Assembly: GCA_963706905.1 (NCBI GenBank)
Contig: CAVPNY010000011.1
Location: forward strand, 124,001 to 188,000
DNA from: CAVPNY01 sp963706905
GTDB taxonomy: Bacteria; Chloroflexota; Anaerolineae; Anaerolineales; UBA4823
DNA: 64,000 nt
Reading direction: 5' to 3'
A program made the position numbers and the translations under genes. Under the pieces are notes generated by a model. That model worked only from the letters and a program-made list of their open reading frames with translations. It had not been told where the DNA came from and made no database searches. Below, in pieces: positions 9,945-19,649 of the stretch (positions within the stretch are counted from its first letter, which is position 1; the number at the start of each line of letters is the position of its first letter).

Positions 9945-10860
9945 ATGAATCTCTCAATCGTTATCGTGAATTGGAATACACGGGAACTACTCGAGCAATG
10001 CCTGAGCTCGGTTTTTAAAGTCTCCTCCGACAGGTGGCGTTGAGGTGTGGGTGGTCGATAATGGTTCCCGTGATGGTAGCCGGGAGATGGTGCAAGAACA
10101 ATTCCCTATGGTCCAATTGCTGGTAAATAATAATAATCCAGGTTTTGCACACGCGAATAACCAGGCTGTTCGTCAGGCATGTGGAAAGTACATTTTGTTG
10201 CTTAATCCGGATACGGTGGTAATGCCGGGGGCATTGGATCAGTTGATTAAATTCATGGATGAGACTCCCCAAGCTGGTGGGGCGGGTCCCCAATTACTGA
10301 ATCCAGACCGAACCCTACAAGTTTCATGCTACCCCAGGCCGACACTTTTCCGCGAATTCTGGCGGATGTTCCACCTTGATGCAATCCGTCATTTTGGTAC
10401 CTACCCAATGAAACAGTGGAGTCCGGATACTATCCAGGAAGTCGACGTTTTGATGGGGGCTTGCCTGATCTTGCGCTGTGAGACTTTTCGACAGGTTGGT
10501 TTTCTCGACGAGGATTATTTCATTTATTCAGAAGAAGTCGATTTGTGTTATCGGGTCCAGCAAGCCGGCTGGCGGCTGTACTGGGTGCCACAGGCTCAGA
10601 TAATTCATTATGGTGGTCAAAGCACCCAACTGGTGGCGCAAGAGATGTTTTTAAGACTTTACCAGGGTAAGATCATATATTTTCGAAAACATTATGGTAG
10701 GTTAGCGGTTCAGATCTATAAGTTGATCTTATACGCGGCTTCATTATGGCGTCTGGCGCTGACACCGCTGATATTTTTTGAGGAGCCATCCCAGCGTCAG
10801 CAACACCTCAATCTATCGACGAATTATTGGCGATTGATTGGGGCTTTGCCAGGTTTGTAA
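9945..10860 (+). CDS. Glycosyltransferase family 2 (rhamnosyltransferase-like), one frameshift
   Basis: GT-A-fold transferase adding a sugar to a surface glycan, cytosolic face. ATG at 9945 gives MNLSIVIVNWNTRELLEQCL, a textbook GT2 start. That frame ends at 10041-10043, while the protein continues one frame over as GGVEVWVVDNGSRDGS, so one base is lost or gained between about 10020 and 10033. The repaired protein is about 305 residues. It shows the first nucleotide-sugar segment, LLLNPDTVVMPGAL as the DxD-equivalent, MGACLILRCETFRQVGF, and FLDEDYFIYSEEVDLCYR with its acidic catalytic cluster, all typical of WbbL-like enzymes. It opens the glycan locus. Donor and acceptor unknown. Confidence 0.85.
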
Positions 10861-10901
10861 CCGCAGAACTCGTATTTTCTTTCGAGATAGGGGAGTAATG
10901 T

Positions 10902-11988
10902 GTGCCTAACCTGCCGATTCAGGAATCGGGAGTCATATCTATGCCAGACCGGACAATAAAATTAACGAGTTATCATCCTGAAGCCAGCTTGATGACCCCA
11001 CCCACGAGTGGGGACGATATTGATGTATCGATTGTTATCCCACTGTTCAACGAGGTGGAGAATGTCAGGCTTCTTTACCAGCAGATCGAACGTGTTATAG
11101 AGGCTGGGGATACGAAATATGAAGTGATCTTGGTGGATGATGGCAGTACAGATGGCACATACGAGGCGCTCGAGGAATTGCAGAGCCAGGACTCTCGACT
11201 TCGCCTCATCCGGTTGCGGCGAAATTTCGGTCAGTCTGCAGGATTTTCAGCCGGGTTTGATTATGCTCTAGGTAAGGTGATCATCACGATGGATGGCGAT
11301 TTGCAGAACGACCCTGAGGATATTCCTCGATTGCTGGCAAAAATCGATGAAGGTTACGATGTAGTCAGTGGTTGGCGGGTGAAACGCCAGGATGTTTTTC
11401 TGACTCGCCGGTTGCCTTCCAAGGCAGCCAACGCATTAATCTCCCGCGTCACCGGGGTTAAATTGCATGACTATGGCTGCTCATTGAAAGCCTATCGGGC
11501 AGATGTAGTCAAGAATGTGAAATTATATGGCGAGCTACATCGCTTCATCCCCGCTTTGGCGAGTTGGATGGGCATCCGGGTGGCCGAGATCCCGGTAAAC
11601 CACAATCCCAGGAAATACGGCCGATCGAAATATGGGATCAATCGAACGATCAAGGTCTTCCTGGACTTGATCACAGTGAAGTTCTTATTAAACTACTGCC
11701 ACTCGCCCGATTCAGATCTTTGGCCTGGTAGGTTTACTCAGTCTCGGAGGCGGTACGCTGCTGGCAATCTATCTGACAATTGACAGATTGTTTTTTCGCC
11801 ATCCGCTTAGCAATCGGCCGATCCTGCTGCTGGCGATTCTGTTAATCATGCTCGGTGTCCAGTTGATCACGATGGGGCTGTTGGGCGAGTTGGTCGTGCG
11901 GACTTATCATGAGTCACAGCACAAGCCTATATATATGGTAAGAAATACTGTTGGATTTACCGATCAGAACGATGTTTCAAATAAATAA
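10902..11988 (+). CDS. Glycosyltransferase family 2, polyprenyl-phosphate type (GtrB/DPM1-like), one frameshift
   Basis: Probably transfers a sugar from a nucleotide donor to undecaprenyl phosphate at the membrane. GTG at 10902 is chosen because GGGGAG sits 6 bases upstream; ATG at 10941 is the alternative. Motifs: VSIVIPLFNE, VILVDDGSTDGT, RRNFGQSAGFSAGFDYA, ITMDGDLQNDPEDI (DxD) and GRSKYGINRTIKVFLDL. Near 11695 the frame shifts by one; the continuation TRPIQIFGLVGLL and the segment near ILLLAILLIMLGVQLI form the two C-terminal membrane helices expected of this family. Unrepaired, the protein stops at 11783 without them. Repaired length about 362 residues. Confidence 0.85.
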
Positions 11989-12064
11989 TTGGTTCAAGGA
12001 TTTTGCGAATTACTCTTACTGCTAACCTTATGAGGTCACCTGGTCTTGAACTGGGGAGGAATTT

Positions 12065-13282
12065 ATGAAAATACTTATGATTGCACCGCAGCCGTTTTTC
12101 GAACCAAGGGGTACGCCTATTAGTGTGTACCAGCGTGTTTCCGGTTTGTCCATGTTGGGTCATACTGTCGATCTGGCTACTTACCCGATTGGGCAGGATG
12201 TTGAATTTCCTGGATTGAGGATCTGCCGGGCGCTCAAGATTCCCTTTATCAAGGAGTTGAAGGTTGGCCCATCCTGGCCAAAGCTGCCTTTGGATTTTTT
12301 TCTGTTTTTTAAGACTTTGGGCTTATTATTACGCCACAAATATGATCTTATCCATTCGCACGAGGAAGCTGGCATCTTCGCATTACCTCTGGCGTTCATC
12401 TTCCGCACCCGGCATCTCTATGATATGCATTCTAGCTTGCCGCGGCAGCTAGAAAACTTCAACTTTGGCAACAATCGTTTGTTTGTCGGGATATTTGAGT
12501 GGCTGGAGCGGATGGTGATTAATCACTGTGACGCAATGATCACCATTGGGCCAGACCTGGAACAGCATGCCCGCAGCATTAATCCCAACGTGCCGCACCA
12601 AATGATCGAAAACTTACCGATGATGATGAAGCTCACCGAGGCTGAAATTGAGAGGGCGGCTCAGCTCAGGCAGCAGCTTGGGTTGAATAACCGGCTGGCA
12701 ATCGTTTATACGGGGACCTTCGAGCGTTACCAGGGTGTGAACTTGCTGGTGGAAAGCGCGGCTATCCTTCGGGATAAATATCCGGAGGTCAAATTCTTGC
12801 TAGTGGGGGGCAAAGCAGCGCAGATTGATGAATTGAAGCAATTGGTGAGCAGACTGCATCTCGAGGATCAGGTGCATTTCACTGGTACGGTTTCAGTGGA
12901 GGAAGCTAACCTGTACATGGAATTGGCTGATATACTGGTTTCACCACGCATCGAAGGAACCTCTGTCCCATTGAAGATTTACACGTATTTGCGCATGGGA
13001 AAACCGATCATGGCAACCAATCTGCCTGCTCATTCGTTGGTATTAAGCGATGAAACGGCTGTGCTGGTAGAGCCTACCCGAGATGGATTTGTGAATGGAT
13101 TGCTTCGCCTGATCGAAGATGACGATCTGCGCCGCTATCTTGGACAGCAGAGCCTGAAACTCGCTGATGAGAAGTACAGCACTGCTAATTACCTTTCGAA
13201 ATTAGAAAAGATTTACGAGGCTATCCAACTCACTACACCATCGCCTAAACAAACCGTCCAATCAGTTCAATTTAAGGATTAG
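12065..13282 (+). CDS. Glycosyltransferase family 4 (GT-B fold)
   Basis: Retaining glycosyltransferase of 405 residues, cytosolic, likely in assembly of the surface polysaccharide. ATG at 12065 with GGGGAGGA four bases upstream. N-terminal Glyco_trans_4-like half: GTPISVYQRVSGLSMLGHTV. C-terminal Glycos_transf_1 half: VYTGTFERYQGVNLLVESA and ADILVSPRIEGTSVPLKIY, with the Glu-x7-Glu-like donor-site region degenerate (RIEGTSVPLKIYTYLRMGKP). It ends 4 bases before the asparagine synthetase gene, so the two are cotranscribed. Sugar specificity cannot be read from the sequence. Confidence 0.88.
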   Translation: MKILMIAPQPFFEPRGTPISVYQRVSGLSMLGHTVDLATYPIGQDVEFPGLRICRALKIPFIKELKVGPSWPKLPLDFFLFFKTLGLLLRHKYDLIHSHEEAGIFALPLAFIFRTRHLYDMHSSLPRQLENFNFGNNRLFVGIFEWLERMVINHCDAMITIGPDLEQHARSINPNVPHQMIENLPMMMKLTEAEIERAAQLRQQLGLNNRLAIVYTGTFERYQGVNLLVESAAILRDKYPEVKFLLVGGKAAQIDELKQLVSRLHLEDQVHFTGTVSVEEANLYMELADILVSPRIEGTSVPLKIYTYLRMGKPIMATNLPAHSLVLSDETAVLVEPTRDGFVNGLLRLIEDDDLRRYLGQQSLKLADEKYSTANYLSKLEKIYEAIQLTTPSPKQTVQSVQFKD

Positions 13283-13286
13283 TGGT

Positions 13287-15183
13287 ATGTGCGGAATTTG
13301 TGGTTTCGTGAATACGGAACCCACTGAAACGGTTGATGAGCATATCTTGCGTGCTATGTGTCAGGTGATCGCTCATCGTGGGCCGGATGACGATGGGTTC
13401 TATACTGACGATCACACTGGATTAGGGATGCGCCGTCTGAGCATCATTGATCTGGTAACCGGGCACCAGCCTGTATCCAACGAGGACGGCACGATCTGGC
13501 TGGTTTTTAACGGTGAAATTTATAACTACCTGACCCTGCATGCCGATCTGGAAGAAAAGGGACACCGCTTTGCCACAAAGAGTGACACCGAAGTAATTGT
13601 GCATGCTTATGAGGAGTATGGAGTCCGCTGCGCCGAGATGTTCAACGGCATGTTTGCCTTCGCCCTTTGGGACAAACCTCGCAAGCGTCTCTTCATCGCT
13701 CGGGATCACCTCGGTATCAAGCCACTCTATTACTGGTTCGGCAATGGGAAGTTGGTGTTTGGCTCAGAGCTAAAGTGCCTGGTCACTCATCCGTCAACGC
13801 CTCGCCAGATTGACCTGGTAGCCCTGGATCAATTTCTAACTCTGGAATATATTCCCACCCCGCGCACGATCTTCCAGGGAGTCCACAAATTGCCTCCCGG
13901 GCACCGCTTGATCTTGGATGGCAATGAGCTTAAGGTAGAGCAATATTGGGATATTCCCTTTAAAGAGATCTCTCAAGATGAGGCTAGCTGTGCGGAGCGA
14001 TTAGAGGAATTGATCGATGACGCCGTACGGATGCAATTAATGAGCGATGTTCCTTTGGGTGCATTCTTGAGCGGCGGGCTTGACTCTAGTACGGTCGTCT
14101 CGGCGATGAGCAAATCCTCCAATACGCCGGTAAAAACATTCTCAATCGGCTTCGATGATGCAACTTACAACGAGCTGCCTTACGCGCGGGCGATAGCGAC
14201 TCGCTATCAGACAGACCATTACGAGGAAACATTAGCCCCAGATATCGCTGAAACAGCTCAACGATTGGTACGGCACCTGGATGAGCCATTTGGTGATTTC
14301 TCGATCTTCCCAACATTCCTGGTCTCCGAAGTTGCCCGGCGGAGCGTCAAAGTTGTCTTGTCTGGGGACGGCGGGGATGAGATCTTCGGTGGCTATGACA
14401 CCTACGTTGCCCAGAGTTGGGATCGCTACTATCGTCACCTCCCAGCGGCAATCCGCCAGGAATTCATGCCATCTTTAATGGCACGTGTTCCGCCTCGCCC
14501 GGCTAAGAAGGGCTTGATCAACAAGACAAAACGCTTTATAGAGGGAGCCTCATTACCAACTGCGCTTCAGCACACACGCTGGATGATGTTTATGAACGAA
14601 GCGGATAAAACTGCGCTTTATAGCCCGGAGCTGCGCATACCGATTAACGGCGATTCTTCCTATGCGGTTATGGAAAGCTGATTTTAATCAGGCAGCCACG
14701 GCAAACCCTCTCACTCAACAGCAGTATGTGGATATCAAGACCTACCTGGTGGATGATATCTTGACCAAAGTTGACCGAATGAGCATGGCAGTTTCATTGG
14801 AAGCACGCGTGCCATTATTGGATTTCCGCATTGTTGAGTTTGCGGTCAATCTTCCCCCCCAAATGAAGCTTTATCGGGGAGAGACCAAGCGCATCTTGCG
14901 TAAGGCAATGGCGCGTCGCTTACCGGAGATGGTGCTTAATAAACCAAAACAGGGATTCAGTATCCCGCTGAAAAACTGGTTGCGTGGTCCTTTAAAGCCA
15001 ATGCTGACCGATTTGCTCTCCGCAGACCAGATTCGCCGGCGAGGTTACTTTGATGCAAATACCGTCCAGAGCTGGGTAACTGAGCATCTGGATGGATCAG
15101 CCAATCACAGCCATCGCCTGTGGGCGTTGATGGTTCTCGAGCTTTGGCATCAGCAAATGCAGGATGTCAAACAAATTCATTAA
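13287..15183 (+). CDS. asnB: Asparagine synthetase (glutamine-hydrolysing), one frameshift
   Basis: Class II amidotransferase of about 632 residues after repair. MCGICGF places the nucleophile Cys at position 2. Glutaminase features RRLSIIDL and FNGEIYNY follow, then the ATP-pyrophosphatase loop SGGLDSS at 262-268. The first frame ends at 14681 (AVMES); the protein continues one frame over as FNQAATANPLTQQQY, IKTYLVDDILTKVDRMSMA and EARVPLLD, so an indel lies near 14675-14690. Both halves match AsnB closely. AsnB relatives in polysaccharide loci have been proposed to amidate uronic-acid sugars, and that is as likely here as asparagine supply. Start supported by AAGGA seven bases upstream. Confidence 0.88.
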
Positions 15184-15197
15184 TAGGAAAGAATAGG

Positions 15198-16019
15198 ATG
15201 ATACAAGCAACTGCCCCCAATGTAGATCTCGTGACGCCGAATCAAGGGCGGAAATTGGATGACCCTACCTTAGAGGCCATTCGCGAGTACTGGAATATTC
15301 ATATCCATGACCTGGAGGTCGCCACCCAGCCCATTGGCTCCAAAGGTTTTTTCGAGGAGCTGGATGAGTATCGCTTCGATAAATTGCGCTATCTTCCGAA
15401 TGTAGTCGATTTTTCTGGCTATGCAGGCAAGAGCCTGCTCGAAGTTGGTTGCGGAGTGGGGATCGACATGATCCGCTTCGCACGTGGTGGGGCGCGAGTG
15501 ACTGGAATCGACCTGGCAGAGGTCTCCATCGATCTTGCTCGCCAGAATTTTGAACAGAATGGGTTGTCAGCCGACTTGAGAGTGATGAATGGCGAGAATA
15601 TGGAATTCGCTGACAACAGCTTTGACGTGGTCTATGCCCACGGTGTGCTGCAATACACCGCGCATGCGGATAAGATGGCGCGCGAATTACACCGGGTTTT
15701 ACGACCGGGTGGTCAGGCGATCATGATGGTCTATAATCGAAAATCCTGGTTGAACGCTATGTCGAAGTTGATGAATGTGGGACTGGAGCATCAGGATGCG
15801 CCGGTGCTCAATAAATACTCGATTGCCGAGTTTAAGTCTATGCTCTCTCCCTTCTCGAATTTACGTATTGTCCCTGAGCGCTTCCCAGTGGAAACGCGCT
15901 TGCACCATGGTTTGAAGGGGACATTGTATAACAAGGTATTTGTGAAGACGTTCCAAATACTGCCAAAATCCTGGATACGCCCTCTCGGTTGGCATTTAAT
16001 GGCGTATGCTACAAAGTAA
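15198..16019 (+). CDS. Class I SAM-dependent methyltransferase
   Basis: A 273-residue methyltransferase. The SAM site is plain: LLEVGCGVGIDMIRFA (motif I), VTGIDLAEVSI (acidic residue contacting the ribose), NGENMEFADNSFDVVYAHGV (motif II/III) and LHRVLRPGGQAIMMVY. The longer open frame begins inside the asnB gene; ATG at 15198 is preferred because AATAGG precedes it and homology begins there. The C-terminal 90 residues are not family-typical and may recognise the acceptor. Position between asnB and glpD in a glycan locus suggests a sugar or glycolipid target, which is inference. Confidence 0.85.
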   Translation: MIQATAPNVDLVTPNQGRKLDDPTLEAIREYWNIHIHDLEVATQPIGSKGFFEELDEYRFDKLRYLPNVVDFSGYAGKSLLEVGCGVGIDMIRFARGGARVTGIDLAEVSIDLARQNFEQNGLSADLRVMNGENMEFADNSFDVVYAHGVLQYTAHADKMARELHRVLRPGGQAIMMVYNRKSWLNAMSKLMNVGLEHQDAPVLNKYSIAEFKSMLSPFSNLRIVPERFPVETRLHHGLKGTLYNKVFVKTFQILPKSWIRPLGWHLMAYATK

Positions 16020-16025
16020 AAACCT

Positions 16026-17699
16026 ATGAAAAGAGACCTGACAAAACTATCCGATCGCACATTCGATGTGTTGATCGTAGGGGGTGGTATTCATGGCGCT
16101 TGTCTGGTGTGGGACGCCACCCTGCGAGGCTTGTCCGCAGCGCTTATTGAGCGCGGCGATTTTGGTCAGGAGACCTCTGCCAACAGCCTTAAGACTGTGC
16201 ATGGTGGGCTTCGCTATCTCCAGGACGCCGATGTGACTTTGGTTCGCTCGATGATCCACGAGCGGTCTGCATACCTGCGGGTTGCACCGCATCTCGTTCA
16301 GCCGCTGGCTTGCCTGATGCCGACTTACCAGAAGCTCATGAAGAGTAAGCCGGTAATGGCTGTGGGGTTAAAGCTTAATGATTTGATGGGATTCGACCGC
16401 AACCATGATCTGGATCCCGAGAGAGTTCTACCGCCAAGTCGAGTGATCTCGCGCCAGGAGGTTTTGCAATTACTCCCAGATTTGCCTGCTGAAGGGGTGA
16501 GTGGAGGAGCAGTCTGGTATGACGGCCAAATGTTTAACTCTGAACGATTAACGCTTTCTTTTATCCTGTCAGCTTCGCAGATGGGGGCCGTGGTGGCGAA
16601 TTATGTTGAGGCGAAGGGTTTCCTGCAGACAGGGAACCGGGTTCATGGTGTGAGAGCCCAGGATATGCTAAATGGGGGCGAGCTGGAAATCAAAGCGAAA
16701 GTAGTCGTAAATGCGGCTGGCCCATGGGTTGATCGGGTCCTGAGTGAGTTGAAAGGCGCCCCAATCGCGAAGAGATTCAACCACTCACTGGCGATGAATC
16801 TGGTTACTCGCAAGTTCATCGATGGTTATGCAGCCGGAATCCCAAGTCGGCCGTACACCTTCCTGAAAGATGGCAAAACGATGCGATCGCGCGTGATGTT
16901 TATCGCTCCCTGGCGTGATTATTCCATCGTTGGCACCTTCCATACATATTACTCGGGGGACCCGGATGAATTCACGTTGAGGGATGAAGACCTCGGGCTC
17001 TTTTTGAATGAAATCAACTCGGCTTACCCAGGCGCAGAAATGCGGCGCGAGGATATTTGCTTGATTCACCGGGGTCTCCTGCCTGCAAAGCCCGCCGATG
17101 AGACAAGAAATGTCAGGCTGATCCGTGAAGGTCAGGTTTTTGACCACAGGAAAACAGATAGTCTCGAAGGATTGATCACGGTGGTGGGGGTGAAGTACAC
17201 CTCAGCGCGCAAGGTAGCGAGGCGCGGGATTGACCTGGTCTTTCACTATTTAGACAAAACTCCGCCCGCGTGTACTACAGATATTACCCCGCTGCATGAT
17301 GGGGCAATCCCTTCGGTCACGAGTTTTATGCAAAAAGCCAGGGAGGATCAGGCAGCCGGGTTAAGCGTATCGCTCATCGATGAGTTGACCCGCAGTTATG
17401 GTTTGAATTACCCGCAGGTGCGCGACCTCGTTCTGGCTGAGAAGCCTCGGATTGGGGCTACCTCTGACTCCCCAGAAGTGATGCGCGCCATGACGCGTTA
17501 TGCGGTTCAATTTGAAATGGCGCAGAAATTGGCGGATGTCGTTTTACGGCGTACGGGGCTGGGTTCAGCTGGGAGGCCTGCTGAGGCGAGCCTGCGGGCT
17601 GCCGAGGAAGTGTTGGCTGTTGAGCTGGGCTGGGACGAACGCCGCAGGCAAACCGAACTTGCCCAAGTCCAACGAACTTGGACCTGGTTTCAGGTATAG
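16026..17699 (+). CDS. glpD: FAD-dependent glycerol-3-phosphate dehydrogenase
   Basis: Oxidises sn-glycerol 3-phosphate to dihydroxyacetone phosphate and passes electrons to quinone; membrane-associated. At 557 residues it has the usual GlpD length. The N-terminal FAD-binding fold has VLIVGGGIHGACLVWDA and IERGDFGQETSANS, then the family signature HGGLRYLQDADVTLV. RVMFIAPWRDYSIVGTFHT and VGVKYTSARKVA belong to the substrate domain, and a C-terminal DAO_C-like helical domain follows. It sits 6 bases after a methyltransferase gene in a glycan locus, not with a glycerol kinase or uptake gene, which is unusual. A glycerol-phosphate-linked glycan or lipid is one explanation. Confidence 0.88.
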   Translation: MKRDLTKLSDRTFDVLIVGGGIHGACLVWDATLRGLSAALIERGDFGQETSANSLKTVHGGLRYLQDADVTLVRSMIHERSAYLRVAPHLVQPLACLMPTYQKLMKSKPVMAVGLKLNDLMGFDRNHDLDPERVLPPSRVISRQEVLQLLPDLPAEGVSGGAVWYDGQMFNSERLTLSFILSASQMGAVVANYVEAKGFLQTGNRVHGVRAQDMLNGGELEIKAKVVVNAAGPWVDRVLSELKGAPIAKRFNHSLAMNLVTRKFIDGYAAGIPSRPYTFLKDGKTMRSRVMFIAPWRDYSIVGTFHTYYSGDPDEFTLRDEDLGLFLNEINSAYPGAEMRREDICLIHRGLLPAKPADETRNVRLIREGQVFDHRKTDSLEGLITVVGVKYTSARKVARRGIDLVFHYLDKTPPACTTDITPLHDGAIPSVTSFMQKAREDQAAGLSVSLIDELTRSYGLNYPQVRDLVLAEKPRIGATSDSPEVMRAMTRYAVQFEMAQKLADVVLRRTGLGSAGRPAEASLRAAEEVLAVELGWDERRRQTELAQVQRTWTWFQV

Positions 17700-17706
17700 T
17701 TCTATA

Positions 17707-17731
17707 AAAAGAAGAGATGTTCTCTTCTTTT
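17707..17731 (+). terminator. Perfect hairpin between glpD and the methyltransferase gene
   Basis: AAAAGAAGAGA at 17707-17717 pairs perfectly with TCTCTTCTTTT at 17721-17731 across a 3-base loop, beginning 8 bases after the glpD stop. It is flanked by A and T runs, as an intrinsic terminator would be. It also abuts GGAG at 17732, the ribosome site for the gene starting at 17742, so folding could mask that site. The stem is AT-rich and of moderate strength. Confidence 0.6.
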
Positions 17732-17741
17732 GGAGCAAAGT

Positions 17742-18587
17742 ATGGAATCATCAACGACGCAACCTGCCGATGAAAGATCATTGTCGCAGGAACCCTGGCA
17801 ACTGAAGTTGTTTCGCAAGTCATTAAAGAAGCAGCAGAAGCTGAACACTTTGCTGAAAGTGATGGGGGATGTCAACGGACAGAAGTGCCTGCTGATCACG
17901 TGCGGGGATAACAATGGGGCGATGAACTGGCACTTCAAGCAGCACGGGGGGACCTGGAGCTGGGCAGACGCCGAGCGTGATAGTATCACCCAGATCAGCC
18001 AGATGACAGGCGACCCGGTGGCAGAAATGGATAAAGATCATCCTGCTTTGCCATTTGCTGATGGCAGCTTTGATGTAGTCATGACCATCGACGTGCATGA
18101 GCATCTTCAAAATCCTCCGGCGGTGAACCGGGAGTTGGCGCGCATGACCAGACCGGGCGGTCGTGTGATTGTGACTACACCCAATGGAGATGCCAAGAAG
18201 CTGGCTGTGCGCATCAAGTTACTGATCGGGATGCGCCCAGAGGACTATGGACATCAGGTCATAGGCTATGATGTACCGGATTTAGAGAAGCAGCTCCAAC
18301 AGGTTGGGCTAAAGCCTTACGCTAACAGTAGTTACGCCCGTTTTTTCACCGAGATCATGGAACTGTTGATTAATTTTGCTTATGTAAAAGTCTTGTCGAA
18401 ACGCAGCAAGGCCAAGGTAGAAAAAGGTCAGATTGCACCTCAGAATATCGATCAGGTTAAATCTGTCGAAAAAACCCTCAAGTTATATTCGGTGCTCTAT
18501 CCGTTCTTTTTGCTGGTCTCCAAGCTTGACTTTCTAGATCTCTCCAAGCGCGGCTATGCTGTGGTCGTGGCAGCCAGGAAGGATTGA
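17742..18587 (+). CDS. SAM-dependent methyltransferase (Methyltransf_11 type)
   Basis: A 281-residue class I methyltransferase. ATG at 17742 is chosen over an upstream TTG at 17730 because GGAG lies seven bases before it. Motif I is degenerate (CLLITCGDNNGAMNWHF). The later motifs are clear: HPALPFADGSFDVVMTIDVHE and ELARMTRPGGRVIVTTPNGD. The C-terminal half contains a hydrophobic stretch (LYSVLYPFFLLVSKLDFL) that may touch the membrane, fitting a lipid-linked substrate. It ends 3 bases before the epimerase start, so both are translated from one message. Substrate unknown. Confidence 0.82.
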   Translation: MESSTTQPADERSLSQEPWQLKLFRKSLKKQQKLNTLLKVMGDVNGQKCLLITCGDNNGAMNWHFKQHGGTWSWADAERDSITQISQMTGDPVAEMDKDHPALPFADGSFDVVMTIDVHEHLQNPPAVNRELARMTRPGGRVIVTTPNGDAKKLAVRIKLLIGMRPEDYGHQVIGYDVPDLEKQLQQVGLKPYANSSYARFFTEIMELLINFAYVKVLSKRSKAKVEKGQIAPQNIDQVKSVEKTLKLYSVLYPFFLLVSKLDFLDLSKRGYAVVVAARKD

Positions 18588-18590
18588 GCC

Positions 18591-19574
18591 ATGCGTACCT
18601 TGATTACCGGCGCTGGGGGATTCATCGGAAGCCATCTGGTAGAAGATCAACTGCGACGCGGGCATGAAGTTACCGCCCTGGATATCCACACTGAGGTGTT
18701 AAAACCTCATATGGGGAATCCCCAGCTGCGGGTTGTTGAAGGTGATTTCACTGACCGGGCGAAGGTTGATCCCCTGCTGGAGGGGCAGGATGTGTGTTTT
18801 CATCTGGCCAGCGCTCATCTGGAAAAAGATGTCGACGAAAGTTATTTCTTCCGGGTGAACGTCCAGGGTGCCCGCGATTTTGTTGAGCGCTGCCAGAAGG
18901 CAGGTGTCCGGCGTTTCGTCCACTGCAGCAGCGTGGGGATTTACGGCGATATCAAGAATCCGCCCGCCGATGAGAACTCAGAAATGCACCCGGATGTGCC
19001 TTATGAGAAGTCCAAGCTGGCTGGCGAGAAAGCCATTCTGGAATACGTACGAGAAACCGGGTACAACCTGGTGATCGTACGCCCAGCCTGGGTATATGGC
19101 CCACGTTGTCCCCGTACCGAAAGACTATTCCGGACAATCAAGAAGGGAAGATTCTTCTTTGTAGGAGATGGAAAAACACTTCGCCACCCGATCTTTATTG
19201 ACGATATGAACGAAGGCTTTGCCATTGCTGCCGAGAAAGAGACAGTCCCTGGCGATGCCTTCATCATGGGTGGACCTCGGGCGGTCACCTTGAGGGAGCT
19301 GGCTGATGAAATTGCCCGCTGTGAATCCGTCAAGTCACCAAGCTTGAAGCTGCCCCATGCCCTGGTCATGTCGGGATGCATTTTGCTGGAAGGGGGTGCG
19401 AAAATATTCAAATTCAAACCGCCCTTCACCCGGCGGAGTATGAAATTTTATACGGGAAATAATGCTTTTACGATTGAAAAGGCAGCCAGGGACTTGGGTT
19501 TCCGGGCGAAAACCGAGCTGGCCGATGGATTGGGTAAGACTTACCAATATTTAATACAGAACAACCGCATCTAA
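18591..19574 (+). CDS. NAD-dependent epimerase/dehydratase (extended SDR)
   Basis: Nucleotide-sugar or sterol-like short-chain dehydrogenase of 327 residues, cytosolic. The Rossmann motif TGAGGFIGSHLVED is at residues 6-19 and the active-site YEKSK lies near 143, with the upstream Ser in HCSSVGIYG. VRPAWVYGP and the later part of the chain match the extended SDR fold. AGGAAGGA overlaps the end of the preceding gene and lies seven bases before ATG. Sequence between the motifs resembles the 3-beta-HSD/NSDHL branch as much as sugar epimerases, so the substrate is open; the glycan-locus setting favours a nucleotide sugar. Confidence 0.85.
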   Translation: MRTLITGAGGFIGSHLVEDQLRRGHEVTALDIHTEVLKPHMGNPQLRVVEGDFTDRAKVDPLLEGQDVCFHLASAHLEKDVDESYFFRVNVQGARDFVERCQKAGVRRFVHCSSVGIYGDIKNPPADENSEMHPDVPYEKSKLAGEKAILEYVRETGYNLVIVRPAWVYGPRCPRTERLFRTIKKGRFFFVGDGKTLRHPIFIDDMNEGFAIAAEKETVPGDAFIMGGPRAVTLRELADEIARCESVKSPSLKLPHALVMSGCILLEGGAKIFKFKPPFTRRSMKFYTGNNAFTIEKAARDLGFRAKTELADGLGKTYQYLIQNNRI

Positions 19575-19649
19575 ACGAATTAGAAATCTAGCTTGATAGT
19601 CTCAATTCGCGATCTACAATGATGAGAACAGACAGGATGGAAGCGTTTT

